NCBI GenBank assembly: GCA_025716815.1
Contig: JAIXMN010000010.1
Coordinates: 124,001-188,000 of the forward strand
DNA: 64,000 bases
Origin: Dichotomocladium elegans
Lineage: Eukaryota; Mucoromycota; Mucoromycetes; Mucorales; Lichtheimiaceae
Direction of reading: 5' to 3'
Shown: positions 32,401 through 42,723 of the stretch, one piece after another
Layout of the letters: every line of letters starts with the position of its first letter
Position numbering within the stretch: the first letter of the stretch is position 1
Translations under genes and position numbers: made by a program
Notes under the pieces: model-generated
Seen by the model: the letters and a program-made list of their open reading frames with translations, nothing else
Told to the model about the DNA's origin: nothing
The model's database searches: none

Positions 32401-32961
32401 CGCGCCAGCCGGTCCCTTTTTACATCTGCTTATGTGTACCGCGAATGTCTGAACAACAGGCCCGTGGTGGTACCGGCCGTCGTCATCGGCCTCGCACCAA
32501 ACACCCTTACCGTGTACCTCCCAGACTTTGATCTCGAGAAAGAGGTGCATATGCATTCACACCAACATCACGGACTCCTTCAGTCAACATATCATTCCAG
32601 TGATCACACAGTCGAACTGCTCTGGGAGTATGACGCTCCTCTCGGGCAGGTTGGAGCGGGTGACGACGAAGAAAAGGCGAATTCTAGTGTGTCTCTGCCG
32701 GTGGCAGCCAATGCCTCTACCCCATCTCTTCCAGTAGGGAAGAAATGCGGGGATTTGAATCGCTGGGCCGAAGGGATCAGCAGCGATAACGAGGATCACG
32801 ATCCTCTTGTAGTGACGCTAGAAGATGAGGAGCATGGGGTTCGGCAGACATCAACAGTGACTGTAGACTTTATGACCGTCCTTCAGGTTCACGTCGCCTC
32901 GGATATGAAGGTTGTGCGCCCAACTCTCGATATTGGTCTGGTGAATCCTCTGGCGCCATAG
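29481..32961 (+). CDS. SSD1: SSD1 homologue (RNase II-fold RNA-binding pseudonuclease)
   Basis: Ssd1 binds mRNAs of cell-wall proteins and represses their translation under control of the NDR kinase Cbk1. Exons are about 29481..29955, 30007..30482, 30544..30772, 30837..31086, 31139..31349, 31419..31496, 31561..31906 (or from 31516), 31961..32234 and 32306..32961. Ssd1 signatures in order are SSDAYVICENL, SRNRNRALHGDFVAVELVD (cold-shock region), YCGRVVSILERP, KIIWFVPADKRLPLVAVP, RWPVTSLHPFGTVE (restored across an intron), and RNB segments FEVGIHAADVASIIRP and AYAVPVYTVF. The RNB catalytic DLDDA motif is replaced (FPDHGFSIKRL), and the FTSPIRRYAD block is degenerate (VFAEPLQKYACLI), so it cannot be an active RNase II. 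The first exon is unresolved: the visible 5' exon opens at a GGTAG acceptor. Some fungal Ssd1 proteins affect virulence and stress tolerance. Confidence 0.85.
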
Positions 32962-33180
32962 TTTGCTATCATAAGACAAGAGTTGGGGCGGGTGGAGGGG
33001 TCGGGGTGAGGAGAACGGATGAAAGGTAGTGGGGGAAGAAGATCACGCGGGAACTTTTTTTTTCTAAAAGAAAAATTTCGGCACACAACTTTTTTTTGTT
33101 TTCCCAAATAAGCTTTTTTTTACTTACAACAGCATCTGCTCAAATGGCCACTGAGGAAGACTTTCAACGTAAAAGAGCAC

Positions 33181-34376
33181 ATGTATAACATCTTCACGAT
33201 ATGGGATAATGCCATGCTGATGCTGAACCGATCTGCAGAGAAATTGAAAGCGTGCTGCGACATGTGCGAAGCCTACATGGCCGATCTCAAGGTCCAGCGG
33301 CCTGTCACCGATACTGCATTCGATACTGAGAAAATGAAGGATACCGTATGTGAGTTTTTTTTTTAGGAAAAAGAGGAGCGAGAGTGTGTGTATATTATAC
33401 GTCATGCATGGGATGTGAGTGGGGTGGTGGTGGTTGGGTAAGCAAAGGGTATCCCATTGTCTTGGCTTGAAACTCTTTTTTTTTTTAACGGGCGTGTACC
33501 TTTTGGGCCATGAATTGCCAACGCTATCCTCTCCCACACATATATAGCCAAACTGGCCAAGGTTCTCTCCCATGATGCCACCAAACTCACACTAGCATGC
33601 AAACCACCACGAAAACCGGCAGAGGGCATCAAGATGATCAGCGAAATGAGCAACACTTTCTACCGGCTTGTGGGCTTTTACAACACGATTCCCAATACAG
33701 CAGGCAACGAGTACAAGCTGCAATACCGTGCGGCCATTCGAGACGCTCTTGCCGGCGCCCTCGCGCTCTGCCAGACATTCCGGACCGATCAGACATTCAT
33801 GGTATCCACAGCAGAGTTGTGGGAAACCTGCAAGGCCATGGAGACGGCCATGCCCGCCAATAATCAGGAAGCCGTGCTCAGGAAATGGAAGGAAATGGTG
33901 GTCCTCATGAACGATGCCAAGTCGGAGGTGCATGGACTGGTCTCAGGAGAAGAACACGATGAAGACGAGGAAGCGTTGGACGAAGATCAAGTCGAGGTAG
34001 CAAAAAAGGTGGCCAAACTCGTGGATCTGTGTATCCTGGCATGTACAAAGATCGAACGGCGATGCATACGTGAAGTGACCGCTGAAGCGTGCGATGCCAT
34101 TCTCGAGCTGGGCATTGCCCTGGGTGATGAGACAGATGTCGTTGTTTCACAGATCTATGACGCTGATCGCGAGGAAATGAAACAGCACATGAATACCTAT
34201 GTCAGTTGCGCGCTGGAGCTTATAGCACTAGCGCAGAAGAACACCACCGAGGAGCATGCAAAGTGGTTTGAGGTATGTTGAAGCGAGAGCTGATGGTGAT
34301 CGTTTTTTACTCATTCCATAGCGCTCGACAGATGTGCAAACTGAAAATCAAGGAGATCAACGAGAAATCATCATAA
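33181..34376 (+). CDS. GCIP/CCNDBP1-like (cyclin-D-interacting family) protein
   Basis: This is a helical cytosolic protein of the Grap2/cyclin-D-interacting (GCIP) family, known mainly from animal CCNDBP1; its fungal role is unclear. Exons 33181..33349, 33548..34272 and 34332..34376 give 312 residues. Long amphipathic helices (LMLNRSAEKLKACCDMCEAYMADL; AKLAKVLSHDATKLTLACKPP) and an acidic loop (GEEHDEDEEALDEDQ) are seen. Further helices follow (VAKLVDLCILACTKIERRCIREV, ELGIALGDETDVVVSQIY). The intron-1 donor is GTGAGT at 33350, chosen because it restores phase. The start at 33181 is the first in-frame ATG; the frame is open upstream to an ACAACAG acceptor-like site at 33130, so a short first exon could exist. 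Confidence 0.7.
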
Positions 34377-35080
34377 TAAAATTCCCTCCCGTCTGTAGAT
34401 TACAACTTCGCTGTCCTTTTCCCTCACCCAGCGCTAGCAATAACTGCCCCTCTTCCCGCCACACACACGCGGAAAACCATTCACTCCACCAGTAGATGTT
34501 TGTCATGTAAATTCTCTCTCTCTCTCTCTCGCTCTCTGAGAAAGTTCTGCACGGATGTTTAGCCTTTTGGAGGAGCTACACAGAGTGAGTAAGTCATATA
34601 CCGAAAAAGATTGGGTAGGGTGGGGGAGCGCCATGCCAGTTCCTATTGGCGACTGTGGATGCCGAGGTAGAAGACGCACGAACTTGGCCAGCGCTGTATC
34701 TATATGATTTATCACAAGTTAGTATCATCCACATGAGGTTGCGTACATTGATAAGAAGGGATCTTAACCGCCAGATTATCCTCGGAGCTCTCATTTCGCG
34801 GGTGGGGTATCCCGGACATTTAATGCCAGGTCTTTATCACGAGCATCGTCTGCCTCCCCCCCCACCCACCCACCCAGGGGTTTGGTTGGTTAAGCGCTTT
34901 GGGCGCTTGCCCGGCCTTTTTTTTTTTTTGATATTCGCGCTCATGCCACTGTTTGCTAAGGAACATGCATTTCGCAAGAAGCTCTCCTTGGGCAGCTGGT
35001 ACGGTATATGTCGATTCTCTCTTTGATCACCAAGACCACTACCTCCCAATAAAGGTAAAAAAGTGCAATAAATAGGGGTG
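34377..35080. other. Intergenic between convergent genes
   Basis: 700 bp with a (CT)n run at about 34511-34540, a poly-C/poly-T stretch at 34855-34930 and no coding signal. It holds the 3' flanks of both neighbouring genes. Confidence 0.5.
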
Positions 35081-36968
35081 TTATTGGATATGACGATCAT
35101 CGGAAAACATGAATGTAGAATGTATTTTTGGTGAGGGCGAATTGCCTGGGCAAAGTTTGAGCATGTTGATGTAGGATCTTCGAAAGGAAGATGGGGCGGA
35201 CGCTTTGCTGTATAAAGATTTACTCACAGAAGCATCGTGCATCAGATTAGCGAACGCATCGGGTACCTTGACCAGCTCGGGCTGGTATGTGATCAATAGC
35301 TGGACAACGTGGATCTCATCGACCGTGGTGGCCTCCAAACCATGTGACCTGGACAGAAAATTCGGGGTCAGGATGGTTGCCAGGTTGTGAGCATTCATCA
35401 TGTTGGTTTCCTGGAATGAGGCAACGTGATTCATGAACAGGCAAAGCAGCTGCATGAGATCCCGGTTGGGCTTGGGGAGCATGCAGCACGCAAGGTGCAG
35501 TACTGCCTTGGTTTGTGATTGGCTTTGCATCTCTATATTTGTAAAAACAATTTGCAATCCCACGCGTGTTGGTGCTGTTTGTGCGCGTCCCCGCAACCCC
35601 CCTCCTCCCCCAACACCCTGGCCCTCCGATCTGTACAAAAGTGTACGGTACTTACCTAGACTTGACAAAAAGAGCCTAGCGAGTCGATGTGGGATAACAG
35701 GTTCGGGAAGATCACGAAGAAAACGCTTGAGCAACGCCGCCACCTGGATCGGTCCCACCAAATCATCAAAGTAGTTCTGGTCTCCGTTGTCAATTCGCTG
35801 GACAAGGCTCTTCAGTTCACGGATATTTCCATTTTTACGAAAGATCCCTTCGACTTTTAGATCTAAATGATTGGATCATATATGAGTATTTGATTATAAT
35901 TTTTTCTCTTTAGGAAAAAAAAAATAATGGTGCGAAATCGAGCGAGGAGAGACGAGAAGTTTAGGCCAATCTGTATGTGTTCTATACACTCCACACGTTC
36001 ACATCGGCATTCTCGGACTTGACGGTTTAATAGAGATCATTTGCATACATACCTTCTAATAAAAGCGCCAGAATGCAATTCTGCACAACATAAGGCACCG
36101 ATGCATAAGGCGAGAAGTATGCAGCCATCGTCGGATGGTTAGTGAACAGATGTGAGAACGCTGCCGCGCGTCTCTTGCTGCTATTACTACCGTCCGTCGA
36201 GCGGCGCTCCTGCTGTTGCCCAAGGACAACGGTTGCCAAGGGAACACCGAAACACTTTTGCGCTGCTAAGCCGGCTTGATTCCCGGATTCTTCATCGTAT
36301 GGGATTGGGAAACAATCGCGTGTGGGTGACGATGGCGACGACGACGACGATGATGGCGGCAGCAGTGGCGGCGGCAACAAGTGCGGATGCGATGGTTTGC
36401 CCATAGCGTTCGCTGGCGTGACACGGAAATGAACCTTCACCTTGTTCCACAATGTACCTTTGTGTGCCTTTTGGTGTTCCGCAAGCTTTAAAAGTTCGTT
36501 TGTGGAGAATAAAGGCGTGATATGCCGCTCAATCGCGATCGCCGCAAGGCTGCGCAGGACCATATCTTGCTGAACACTCGTGACATAAGCGAGCGGCTGG
36601 TTGTACGGATGATCAACAGCAGCAGAAGCAATCGCAGGCTTATCCATCCGAGTGAAATGATATTCTTTAGACCTTGTCGATGCGTGGCCATTCGACAACG
36701 ACAACGACGGAGAAGGAGGAGGAAGCGCTTCTGGTGAAAGTACGTTGCCAGAGAGGGTGCCAGCCGATCTAGGTAATGGCGACACAGGTGCTGATCGTGG
36801 TGCGTCGCGATGACTGCCTGTTCTACGAGGAAGATAAAGCGTCAGGGCTCTCCGAGGAAGCAGCTTTTCACGCATGTAAGGACGCCCGCTGTTGTCATCA
36901 CCAAGCGGTGTCCCCTTAAATGTTGTGTGCCGAAATCGAAAAGTCGCTGGAGAATCCACATTAGCCAT
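35081..36968 (-). CDS. RhoGAP-domain protein
   Basis: This is a GTPase-activating protein for Rho-family GTPases. Exons 36968..36053, 35862..35656 and 35532..35081 give 524 residues. The N-terminal ~270 residues are Ser/Pro-rich with a helical patch. The RhoGAP domain begins at VPYVVQNCILALLLE and continues across the introns with DLKVEGIFRKNGNIREL. This holds the arginine finger in the G-I-F-R-x-x-G-x pattern. LLKRFLRDLPEPVIP, KPNRDLMQLLCLFMNHVA and NMMNAHNLATILTPNFL (the N-x-x-x-x-L-A-x-x-x-x-P-N motif) follow. I start at MANVDSP (36968); a more upstream in-frame ATG exists at 37007. Near the C-terminus lies a 20-nt splice-like cassette (GTGAGT...ACAG, 35227..35208); reading through it keeps the frame open to the stop used here. 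Confidence 0.85.
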
Positions 36969-38324
36969 AGCAGCTTTGATGATGTATGGGGTTACGACAA
37001 AGTACACAAAGGCTGGAAAGAGGAAGTAAAAAGAAACAAAAAAAGCGGACTATGGGATGTATACGCAAATCTAGACCAGAGATCAGCTGCTGTGTACCTT
37101 ACATCGTACCAACATGCAGCATTGCTCTTTACGCGGGCAAATTCGCATTCCGCAATGCATCGGATGTGTGAATAAGCGTCCAAAAGAGGGAATAGCGTGG
37201 CGCGCGAAACTTTCTACCTCCTTATTCATCAAGCTGTGAAAGCGAAATAGAGTTTCGCTTTCATTCTGAAGCGAGCCTCCCATCCCTTCGGTCCGTTTTC
37301 CATTCGTTTAGAGAAAATCGGCTGAGGAAAGGACCCAGGGTCATGTCCTTAAAGATCAACTACGTAGAACCAAAACAGCTGCGGCGCCCAAATATTGTTA
37401 TGTGTTTTATGATCTTAAAGTCATAGGAATTATTTGAAGGAAAAGCCTCCTCATCCCGCGCCCCACCCCCATGAGTTGGCCATGCTTAAGCTTTCAAGAT
37501 AAGCCTATTCTTTGGGGATGGGGGTGTTGTTCATAACGTCCATTTCTTGCATCCAGGTGTAGCATTACTTACTTTTTCTTTGTTATCTTAGTTATTAATA
37601 GATACATCTTATGTTCTTCCATGACCTGTCACGCGTTGAAAACACAGGTGGCATCTATCTGTCATATGATACAGAGAGCCTGGCATTATTCTTCCTTTCA
37701 AGTTCCCGCACCACAAACATCCCCCCTTGGAGGAATCACTAATCGACTGAAACTATCCAACGTAATTTGTGCTACTGTAGTGGATCAATAATCCATGCGA
37801 TAACGAATTAGAGTTAGTTAAACGCTAATATATTACGAATATTCTCTCTCTCTCTTGAGAGAAAAAACAAAGGTGTTAAGATCATACCAATGCCAATTGT
37901 GCCGCCCCCTGAAATGTACCAGAGGATTGAACAAAAAGGTCGTTTTCATTCACATTGCCTGTTCAGTCTATATTTGCCCAGTCGCAATAAACGCAAACGA
38001 GATGTCAAGCGGGATATGCTAGGTGGGGTTCCGAGAACCTTGTTCCTAATGTTGTTAGGCGTGTGCTATACAATGGTGTTGAGTGTTTTCGGTAGTTTAT
38101 GTGTATCTAGTATGTATATACCCAATACAGAGGGATCCACGAATAGGGGCCATTCTGAGGGCCATGTTCATATTCTATTCTTTTTTGTATGCGAAGTTTA
38201 TATATAATATGCAAAAAGAGGAGCAGAGTGCATGTTGATGGATGTAGATGCGGTCAACTGAAGGTATGATCTATGTATGTATGTATATATATATATAATG
38301 ACAGGATGACTTGGCTGTGAACCT
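36969..38324. other. 1.35-kb intergenic region
   Basis: This is the promoter side of the RhoGAP gene and the 3' side of the ankyrin gene. A 105-codon plus-strand frame at 37890-38207 includes a hydrophobic stretch but no family signal. A TA repeat lies at about 38278-38298. Confidence 0.4.
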
Positions 38325-39514
38325 TTAACCAACAGCAAACGATCCCGTTTTCCGCCACGACCAGAGAAGAAACTTCTTTAGCGCCTTTGGTTTGAGGGAC
38401 CCTATTCTGTGTGAAGTTGCTGCTGTAGCTATTGCCGGTGTTGCTGGCACTGTTGGCAGAGGAACCATGTCGTAATCCGGTTTTTTGCTGAGAACATCAA
38501 GACTGTTGCGCGATGCCTTATTTAGTGAATCGAGACTCATCTGAAGGGCATAAGGCGTCGGATGCGAAAGAAGACTCTGCTTATCATAGTAATTGCAATC
38601 GTAATTCTGATCGCAATTTGATGACGTATGCCTTGAGGACGTAGTGTCTGTGTCCAGCCGATGGTGACTCCACGGATATGCGTCATCCAGCGAGGCATTG
38701 AGGCGGCGCTCAAGCGCTTTGATATATTGGTCGCCCTCCTCGTATCTCCCAGTGGTGCCAACACCATACCAGCAACTATCTGAAGACGAGATGCTTGATT
38801 TATGCGAAGGATGAGAGGATGAGAGATCCGGTAAATTGCTGCTAGGTTGTTGTTGGTGTTGCGGATGGCGACTACTGTTTTGCAGCTTGGCCTGAATGGG
38901 AATTGGAAGCGGTTTATCCACCCGGCTGTAGGTTGGCCGAGGACCTGCGGTCATCTCGAGAAGTCTTCGGACAATGTCCACATGGCTGCCCTTGGCGTTT
39001 GCCACATCAAGTGGCGTGGACCCGTACTTATCCTTAAGAAAGATTGAAGCGCTATTGCGGAGTAAAAGATCAACAATGCGGATGCAACCATTCGCACAGG
39101 CCACATGAAGGGCTGTCGAGCCTGTAGGTTGAGACTTGTCCATTGCATCCTTCTTGTGCCATCTGTTTAAAACCATTAATGGAATTCATTCATTATTGAG
39201 AGATATAACGTATATATCTGTATGTATCCATGCCTCTGAGCGTTGATTTCCGCACCGCGATCAATGAGATACTGGACAGCAGCCAAGTTGTTGTCTGATA
39301 TACAAGCCACTTGAAGCGGCATTAGACCGTTCACTACGCAGTCTATGGGGGCATCATGGTCAAGCGCAAACTTGATAAGTCCTGTTAGAATGATGTTGTT
39401 AGCACGTGGGCGAGACTTGAGTTATGCCGAAGAGAATGACTTGCCGACATTGCCAGTTGCAGCACCATGGTGAAGATCGTAGACCAGGTAAGTATTGCAA
39501 TGAAGCTCATTCAT
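38325..39514 (-). CDS. Ankyrin-repeat protein
   Basis: Exons 39514..39445, 39381..39234 and 39162..38325 give 351 residues. Three to four ankyrin repeats fill the first ~150 residues: LHHGAATGNVGLIKFALDHDAP, LMPLQVACISDNNLAAVQYLIDRGAEINAQ, GSTALHVACANGCIRIVDLLLRNSAS and GSTPLDVANAKGSHVDIVRRLLE. The remaining ~200 residues are Ser/His/Asp-rich and end in a basic cluster (KPKALKKFLLWSWRKTG). Both introns need GC donors: intron 1 GTCG|GCAAGT (39444..39382) and intron 2 AG|GCATGG (39233..39163). The latter restores INAQRWHKKDAMDKSQ, a sequence I associate with related fungal ankyrin proteins. The role is a protein-protein scaffold; the partner is unknown. Confidence 0.75.
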
Positions 39515-39954
39515 TGGAGAGAGAGGGAAAAAAGAAGTAGGGAATGGAGGTTTTGTTTTGTTTTAATAAAAGTCTTATACAAGGCTGTGTTTATAGAGTG
39601 ATCGAGCCATATGATCACTATTATGGGGCCCCGTTTTTCCATCAGCAGGGCCCTTTACTTGGTCTCTGATTGTATACACCCATGCATTTTACGCGCGCCC
39701 TACCAAATGTTCCAGCATATGCTCTCTGTCTGTACGTATGTACAACCGACCGGATACAAAGCTAGAATAAAGACCCTCCAACCGTTACTCTTTCTTTTTT
39801 GCGTGCTCGTACGTTCACAATCAATGCGTTGCTTGAGCCCCATTCAACGGCAGCAGCATCAGAACAGTACACGATGACAGATACCCCCCGAGTCAGATAC
39901 GCTATCATCGTCATCGACATCATTATTATTTATTATTCTGTGCGAACAATTGCT
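39515..39954. other. Intergenic
   Basis: This is the promoter side of the ankyrin gene (T-rich and A-rich leader at 39.52-39.58 kb) and the 3' flank of the first DUF1772 gene. No gene is seen. Confidence 0.4.
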
Positions 39955-40413
39955 CTACCATACGGCTAACAAAAATGCCAGGGTGCCAGCAGCCGTCCTC
40001 ATCAGCTGAAGCTTGTCCCATTTTTCGACAAGACTGGCAACTTCACCCGTATTATTCGTGATCTTGGTGCGATTGATGGTATGGAGACGATCGTTCGTCT
40101 TTTTCATAAACATCAACGTCCAAGGGAAGCTTGTAAAGGCGATAGCACCGCACCACAAGTAGCGGGTGATCTTGGTGTTGTAATAGAGCGAGAAATACGC
40201 GGCAGACGAAAGGAAAATGGCCGGTATGGCAATCTTATGCCCGCGATCGTATAGGACAGCCCAGGCTTCTACGGGATACTTCGCTGCACGAAGCATGGGT
40301 ACACCAGCAAACGTGATGGTCAGGCCAAGCCCAGCAAAAATGCCGTTCGCAGTGATGGCCGTGGGGCGGAGGTAGGGTAAGAAGCTGTTGGTCGTGGTAA
40401 GTGTAGAGGACAT
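39955..40413 (-). CDS. DUF1772 / anthrone-oxygenase-like small membrane protein (paralogue A)
   Basis: This 152-residue single-exon protein has four predicted membrane helices and resembles DUF1772 proteins, some of which are annotated as anthrone oxygenases in fungi. Start at 40413 (MSSTLTTTNS). Conserved parts shared with paralogue B at 41660 are PYLRPTAITANGIFAGLGLT, GVPMLRAAKYPVEAW, LYDRGHKIAIP, a PWT motif before helix 4 and VEKWDKLQLMRTAAGT near the C-terminus. The two copies point in opposite directions around a 123-aa gene. The reaction, if any, is not deducible from sequence. Confidence 0.7.
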   Translation of the reverse strand: MSSTLTTTNSFLPYLRPTAITANGIFAGLGLTITFAGVPMLRAAKYPVEAWAVLYDRGHKIAIPAIFLSSAAYFSLYYNTKITRYLWCGAIAFTSFPWTLMFMKKTNDRLHTINRTKITNNTGEVASLVEKWDKLQLMRTAAGTLAFLLAVW

Positions 40414-40532
40414 AATTGCTCGAAAGGAAAAGGCAATTGGGGAACTCGATGAAATCACTGCACATATCGGACTATAAAAGCAAGGGTTTTGGGCGGGCAT
40501 CAGGGTCTGCGAACAATTTCTGAGTTGGCGTG

Positions 40533-40620
40533 CGCGGTCATTCGGCCCTACACATTACGGACGCGGTCATTCGGCCCACTGTACGTATGCGGCCTAATAG
40601 AAACCTTTCCGACCGCGTCC
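40533..40620. repeat. 16-bp direct repeat pair plus inverted partial copy between divergent genes
   Basis: CGCGGTCATTCGGCCC occurs at 40533-40548 and again at 40562-40577. The core GGACGCGGTC (40559-40568) reappears inverted as GACCGCGTCC at 40611-40620. The cluster lies between DUF1772 paralogue A (minus) and the 123-aa gene (plus), a likely bidirectional promoter. CGG triplets recall Zn2Cys6 factor sites, but the factor is unknown. Confidence 0.5.
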
Positions 40621-40907
40621 GACTTATGTTCATCAAAAGTCCCAATGGCACTGTACATGCCTACAAGGACACTGTAAAATAACATTTCATAATGCTCTTC
40701 ATCGTACTGCGGCCGCTCCAGAGATAGCCTTGTTTATGGAAGAAAAAGATCCTCATGCATAAATAATCATAAATGGGTTTCGGGAAACGATGACACATAC
40801 GAAACCGTCAGTCCATCCGATTTTCTGAGAAAACAATTCGTCAACGAATATATAAGTATGAGAATTCATCTTACAATTTTCGAGAGTTACCATAGCACAT
40901 TATTATC

Positions 40908-41415
40908 ATGTTCCACCGAAGTCAAATTCTTATGCACGCATTGCGCCGCAGCCAAGCAGGACCGCAAGGTAAATTGTAAAATCACTCTAACTTATTGAAT
41001 AGTACCTAAATGCTCTATTACCTGGAACTTTTTTTAGAGGTGAACCACCTTCATTGGCGAAGACGCAAGGGAATGCCTGTTTTCGGTGGATTTCTCCTAG
41101 GCCTTGGTGCAGGCTATTTCATGTGGGGATCAGAACGGAAGAGGACCTTTTGCGGTAAGTGATATAATATTTCAATCCGTTCACCACACTCTTGTCGTAA
41201 CATTGATTATCACTTTCACAGCTGAGCGCGCCCGCCAACATTATTGGCATCACCATGGCCATGATCACGTCTGTCCGACATGTTTCTACGAGAAACACGG
41301 ACATTATCCGCCAGCGTTAAACAACGGATCCCAGCCCGGTGGCGTTGCTACTTCATCCACGCAAGACAGTGTTACCTTCCCTGGGCCCGAGCCTTCTGGA
41401 GAAAAAACACTATAG
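40908..41415 (+). CDS. Hypothetical 123-aa single-helix membrane protein
   Basis: Exons 40908..40968, 41038..41154 and 41222..41415 close in frame to 123 residues; all introns are GT-AG. The basic N-terminus (MFHRSQILMHALRRSQ) could be a mitochondrial presequence. One membrane helix follows (PVFGGFLLGLGAGYFMWG). A His-rich stretch (HYWHHHGHDH) then precedes a CPTC pair, suggesting metal binding. The C-terminus is polar. I do not recognise the family. It sits between the two inverted DUF1772 paralogues, so shared regulation or function with them is possible but inferred. Confidence 0.6.
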
Positions 41416-41567
41416 TAGTTGTGTACCACTCTCTCCTTATGTTAATAAATACATCAGATTTTTCTATAAATTGTATTCAAGGTGTGACACACCAGCGGGC
41501 TTGCTTAGATTTCATAGCCGTGTTGCACTGAAGCCCCGTGTCACGCAACTGTACATTTCACGTCAGG

Positions 41568-41585
41568 CCGTTGCCATGGCAACGG
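41568..41585. promoter_or_regulatory. Perfect 18-bp palindrome containing a consensus RFX X-box
   Basis: CCGTTGCCATGGCAACGG is its own reverse complement. Its centre, GTTGCCATGGCAAC, is the palindromic X-box bound by RFX proteins (Crt1/Rfx1 in yeast, which represses DNA-damage genes through such boxes). It lies 75-92 bp upstream of the ATG of DUF1772 paralogue B. A CACGTG box follows at about 41596-41601. Confidence 0.65.
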
Positions 41586-41659
41586 GCTGGAGCCCACGTG
41601 TTTTAGGTGGGCTTAGCTAAACCGTCAAGTGTATAAATTGCTTCCTTCCCGCCGTAGCT

Positions 41660-42181
41660 ATGTTATCCTATAAACTACCCAGGTTCATTCAAGTCATGGA
41701 GAGCAACATCATTCCTTACCTTCGTGCCACTGCAATCACTGCGAACGGCATTTATGCCGGTTTGGCTCTGACGGTCACGTTTGTCGGAACACCTATGCTG
41801 CGGGCGACCGGATACCCAATAGCGGGCTGGGCGAGCTTGTACGGACGCGGAGCCAAGATGGCGGTATCCTCTGTGGTGGTTGCGACGTCCGCATACCTTT
41901 CACTCTTCTATTATACATCTGAAAAGCGGTTTCTTGTGTCTGGCATCCTCGCCTTTTTCAGCGCGCCTTGGACGATCTTGGTCATGGTTCCCACCAATCG
42001 CCGCCTGCAAGCGATTAACGCAGCCCGCGCTAACCCGAACACCAATCAAACAAAAGCCGGCGACTCTGATATGCAGCGGGACGAGGTGAAGCCATTAATT
42101 GAAAAATGGGATAAACTCAACACAGTTAGAACAGTAACTGGAACAGTGTCATTCCTGTTGACCGTCTGGCAGTGGTGGTAG
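41660..42181 (+). CDS. DUF1772 / anthrone-oxygenase-like small membrane protein (paralogue B)
   Basis: This 173-residue single-exon protein is a paralogue of the gene at 39955-40413. Shared blocks are PYLRATAITANGIYAGLALT, GTPMLRATGYPIAGW, LYGRGAKMAVS, APWTILVM and IEKWDKLNTVRTVTGT. Four membrane helices are predicted. The second ATG at 41696 (MESNIIPYL) aligns better with paralogue A, so the first 12 residues may be untranslated. The insertion NPNTNQTKAGDSDMQRD before the last helix is absent from paralogue A. The promoter carries the RFX X-box palindrome; paralogue A has no such box in its near upstream sequence. Confidence 0.7.
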   Translation: MLSYKLPRFIQVMESNIIPYLRATAITANGIYAGLALTVTFVGTPMLRATGYPIAGWASLYGRGAKMAVSSVVVATSAYLSLFYYTSEKRFLVSGILAFFSAPWTILVMVPTNRRLQAINAARANPNTNQTKAGDSDMQRDEVKPLIEKWDKLNTVRTVTGTVSFLLTVWQWW

Positions 42182-42723
42182 AAAGAAAAGATATTAGTCT
42201 ATTGTCTATTCATAATATCTTTACATTCATTAGAATAAAACCTCGTTTTCATGTATTAATAAATAATAACAGCGGACTGGTCATTATGTATGTATAATAA
42301 GAAAGATACATTTAAATATTAGCACGCTCATCCAGCGAGTTTCCCATCCTCTGATTATGGGCTTCCTAATGACATATTCAGATATGACACTGGGAGGGAG
42401 GCGCTGGTTTGGTTGCTGTTCGTGCGGAAAAATGGAGCTTCTGGTATTTATTTGCTTAAGCTAACATAACGATAATGAAACAATGCAAAAGCTCGTGCCG
42501 TCGAAACGTGTACTGTAGGAATGGTAACCAGCTTGTATTTTTTCTTTTTTGCATGAATGCATTAGGTAGTCACAAGCCAACTCGATTAGGAAGGAATCAA
42601 CCATCGGCGCGCCCCCCCACCCCGACAGTGAGCGAGCGAAAAGAAAAATTTTAAGCAGCCGAACAACCTTTTTTTTTTCTAAAACTCCTATTCAAGACAC
42701 ACACATACAGTAAACGATCCGTT
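42182..42723. other. Intergenic, promoter of NOP16
   Basis: 540 bp without coding signal. An AT-rich 3' flank of paralogue B is followed by a C-rich patch (42.61-42.62 kb) and a T-tract (42670-42679) just before the Nop16 start. Confidence 0.4.

Noticed and set aside
34837..35100. Lysine/glycine-rich frames around poly-T and poly-C tracts
   Set aside because: Homopolymer-driven translation (KKKKR, GGGG), not protein-like.
37890..38207. 105-codon plus-strand open frame with a hydrophobic stretch
   Set aside because: No family motif, no splice or leader support, odd composition; likely chance in AT-rich DNA.
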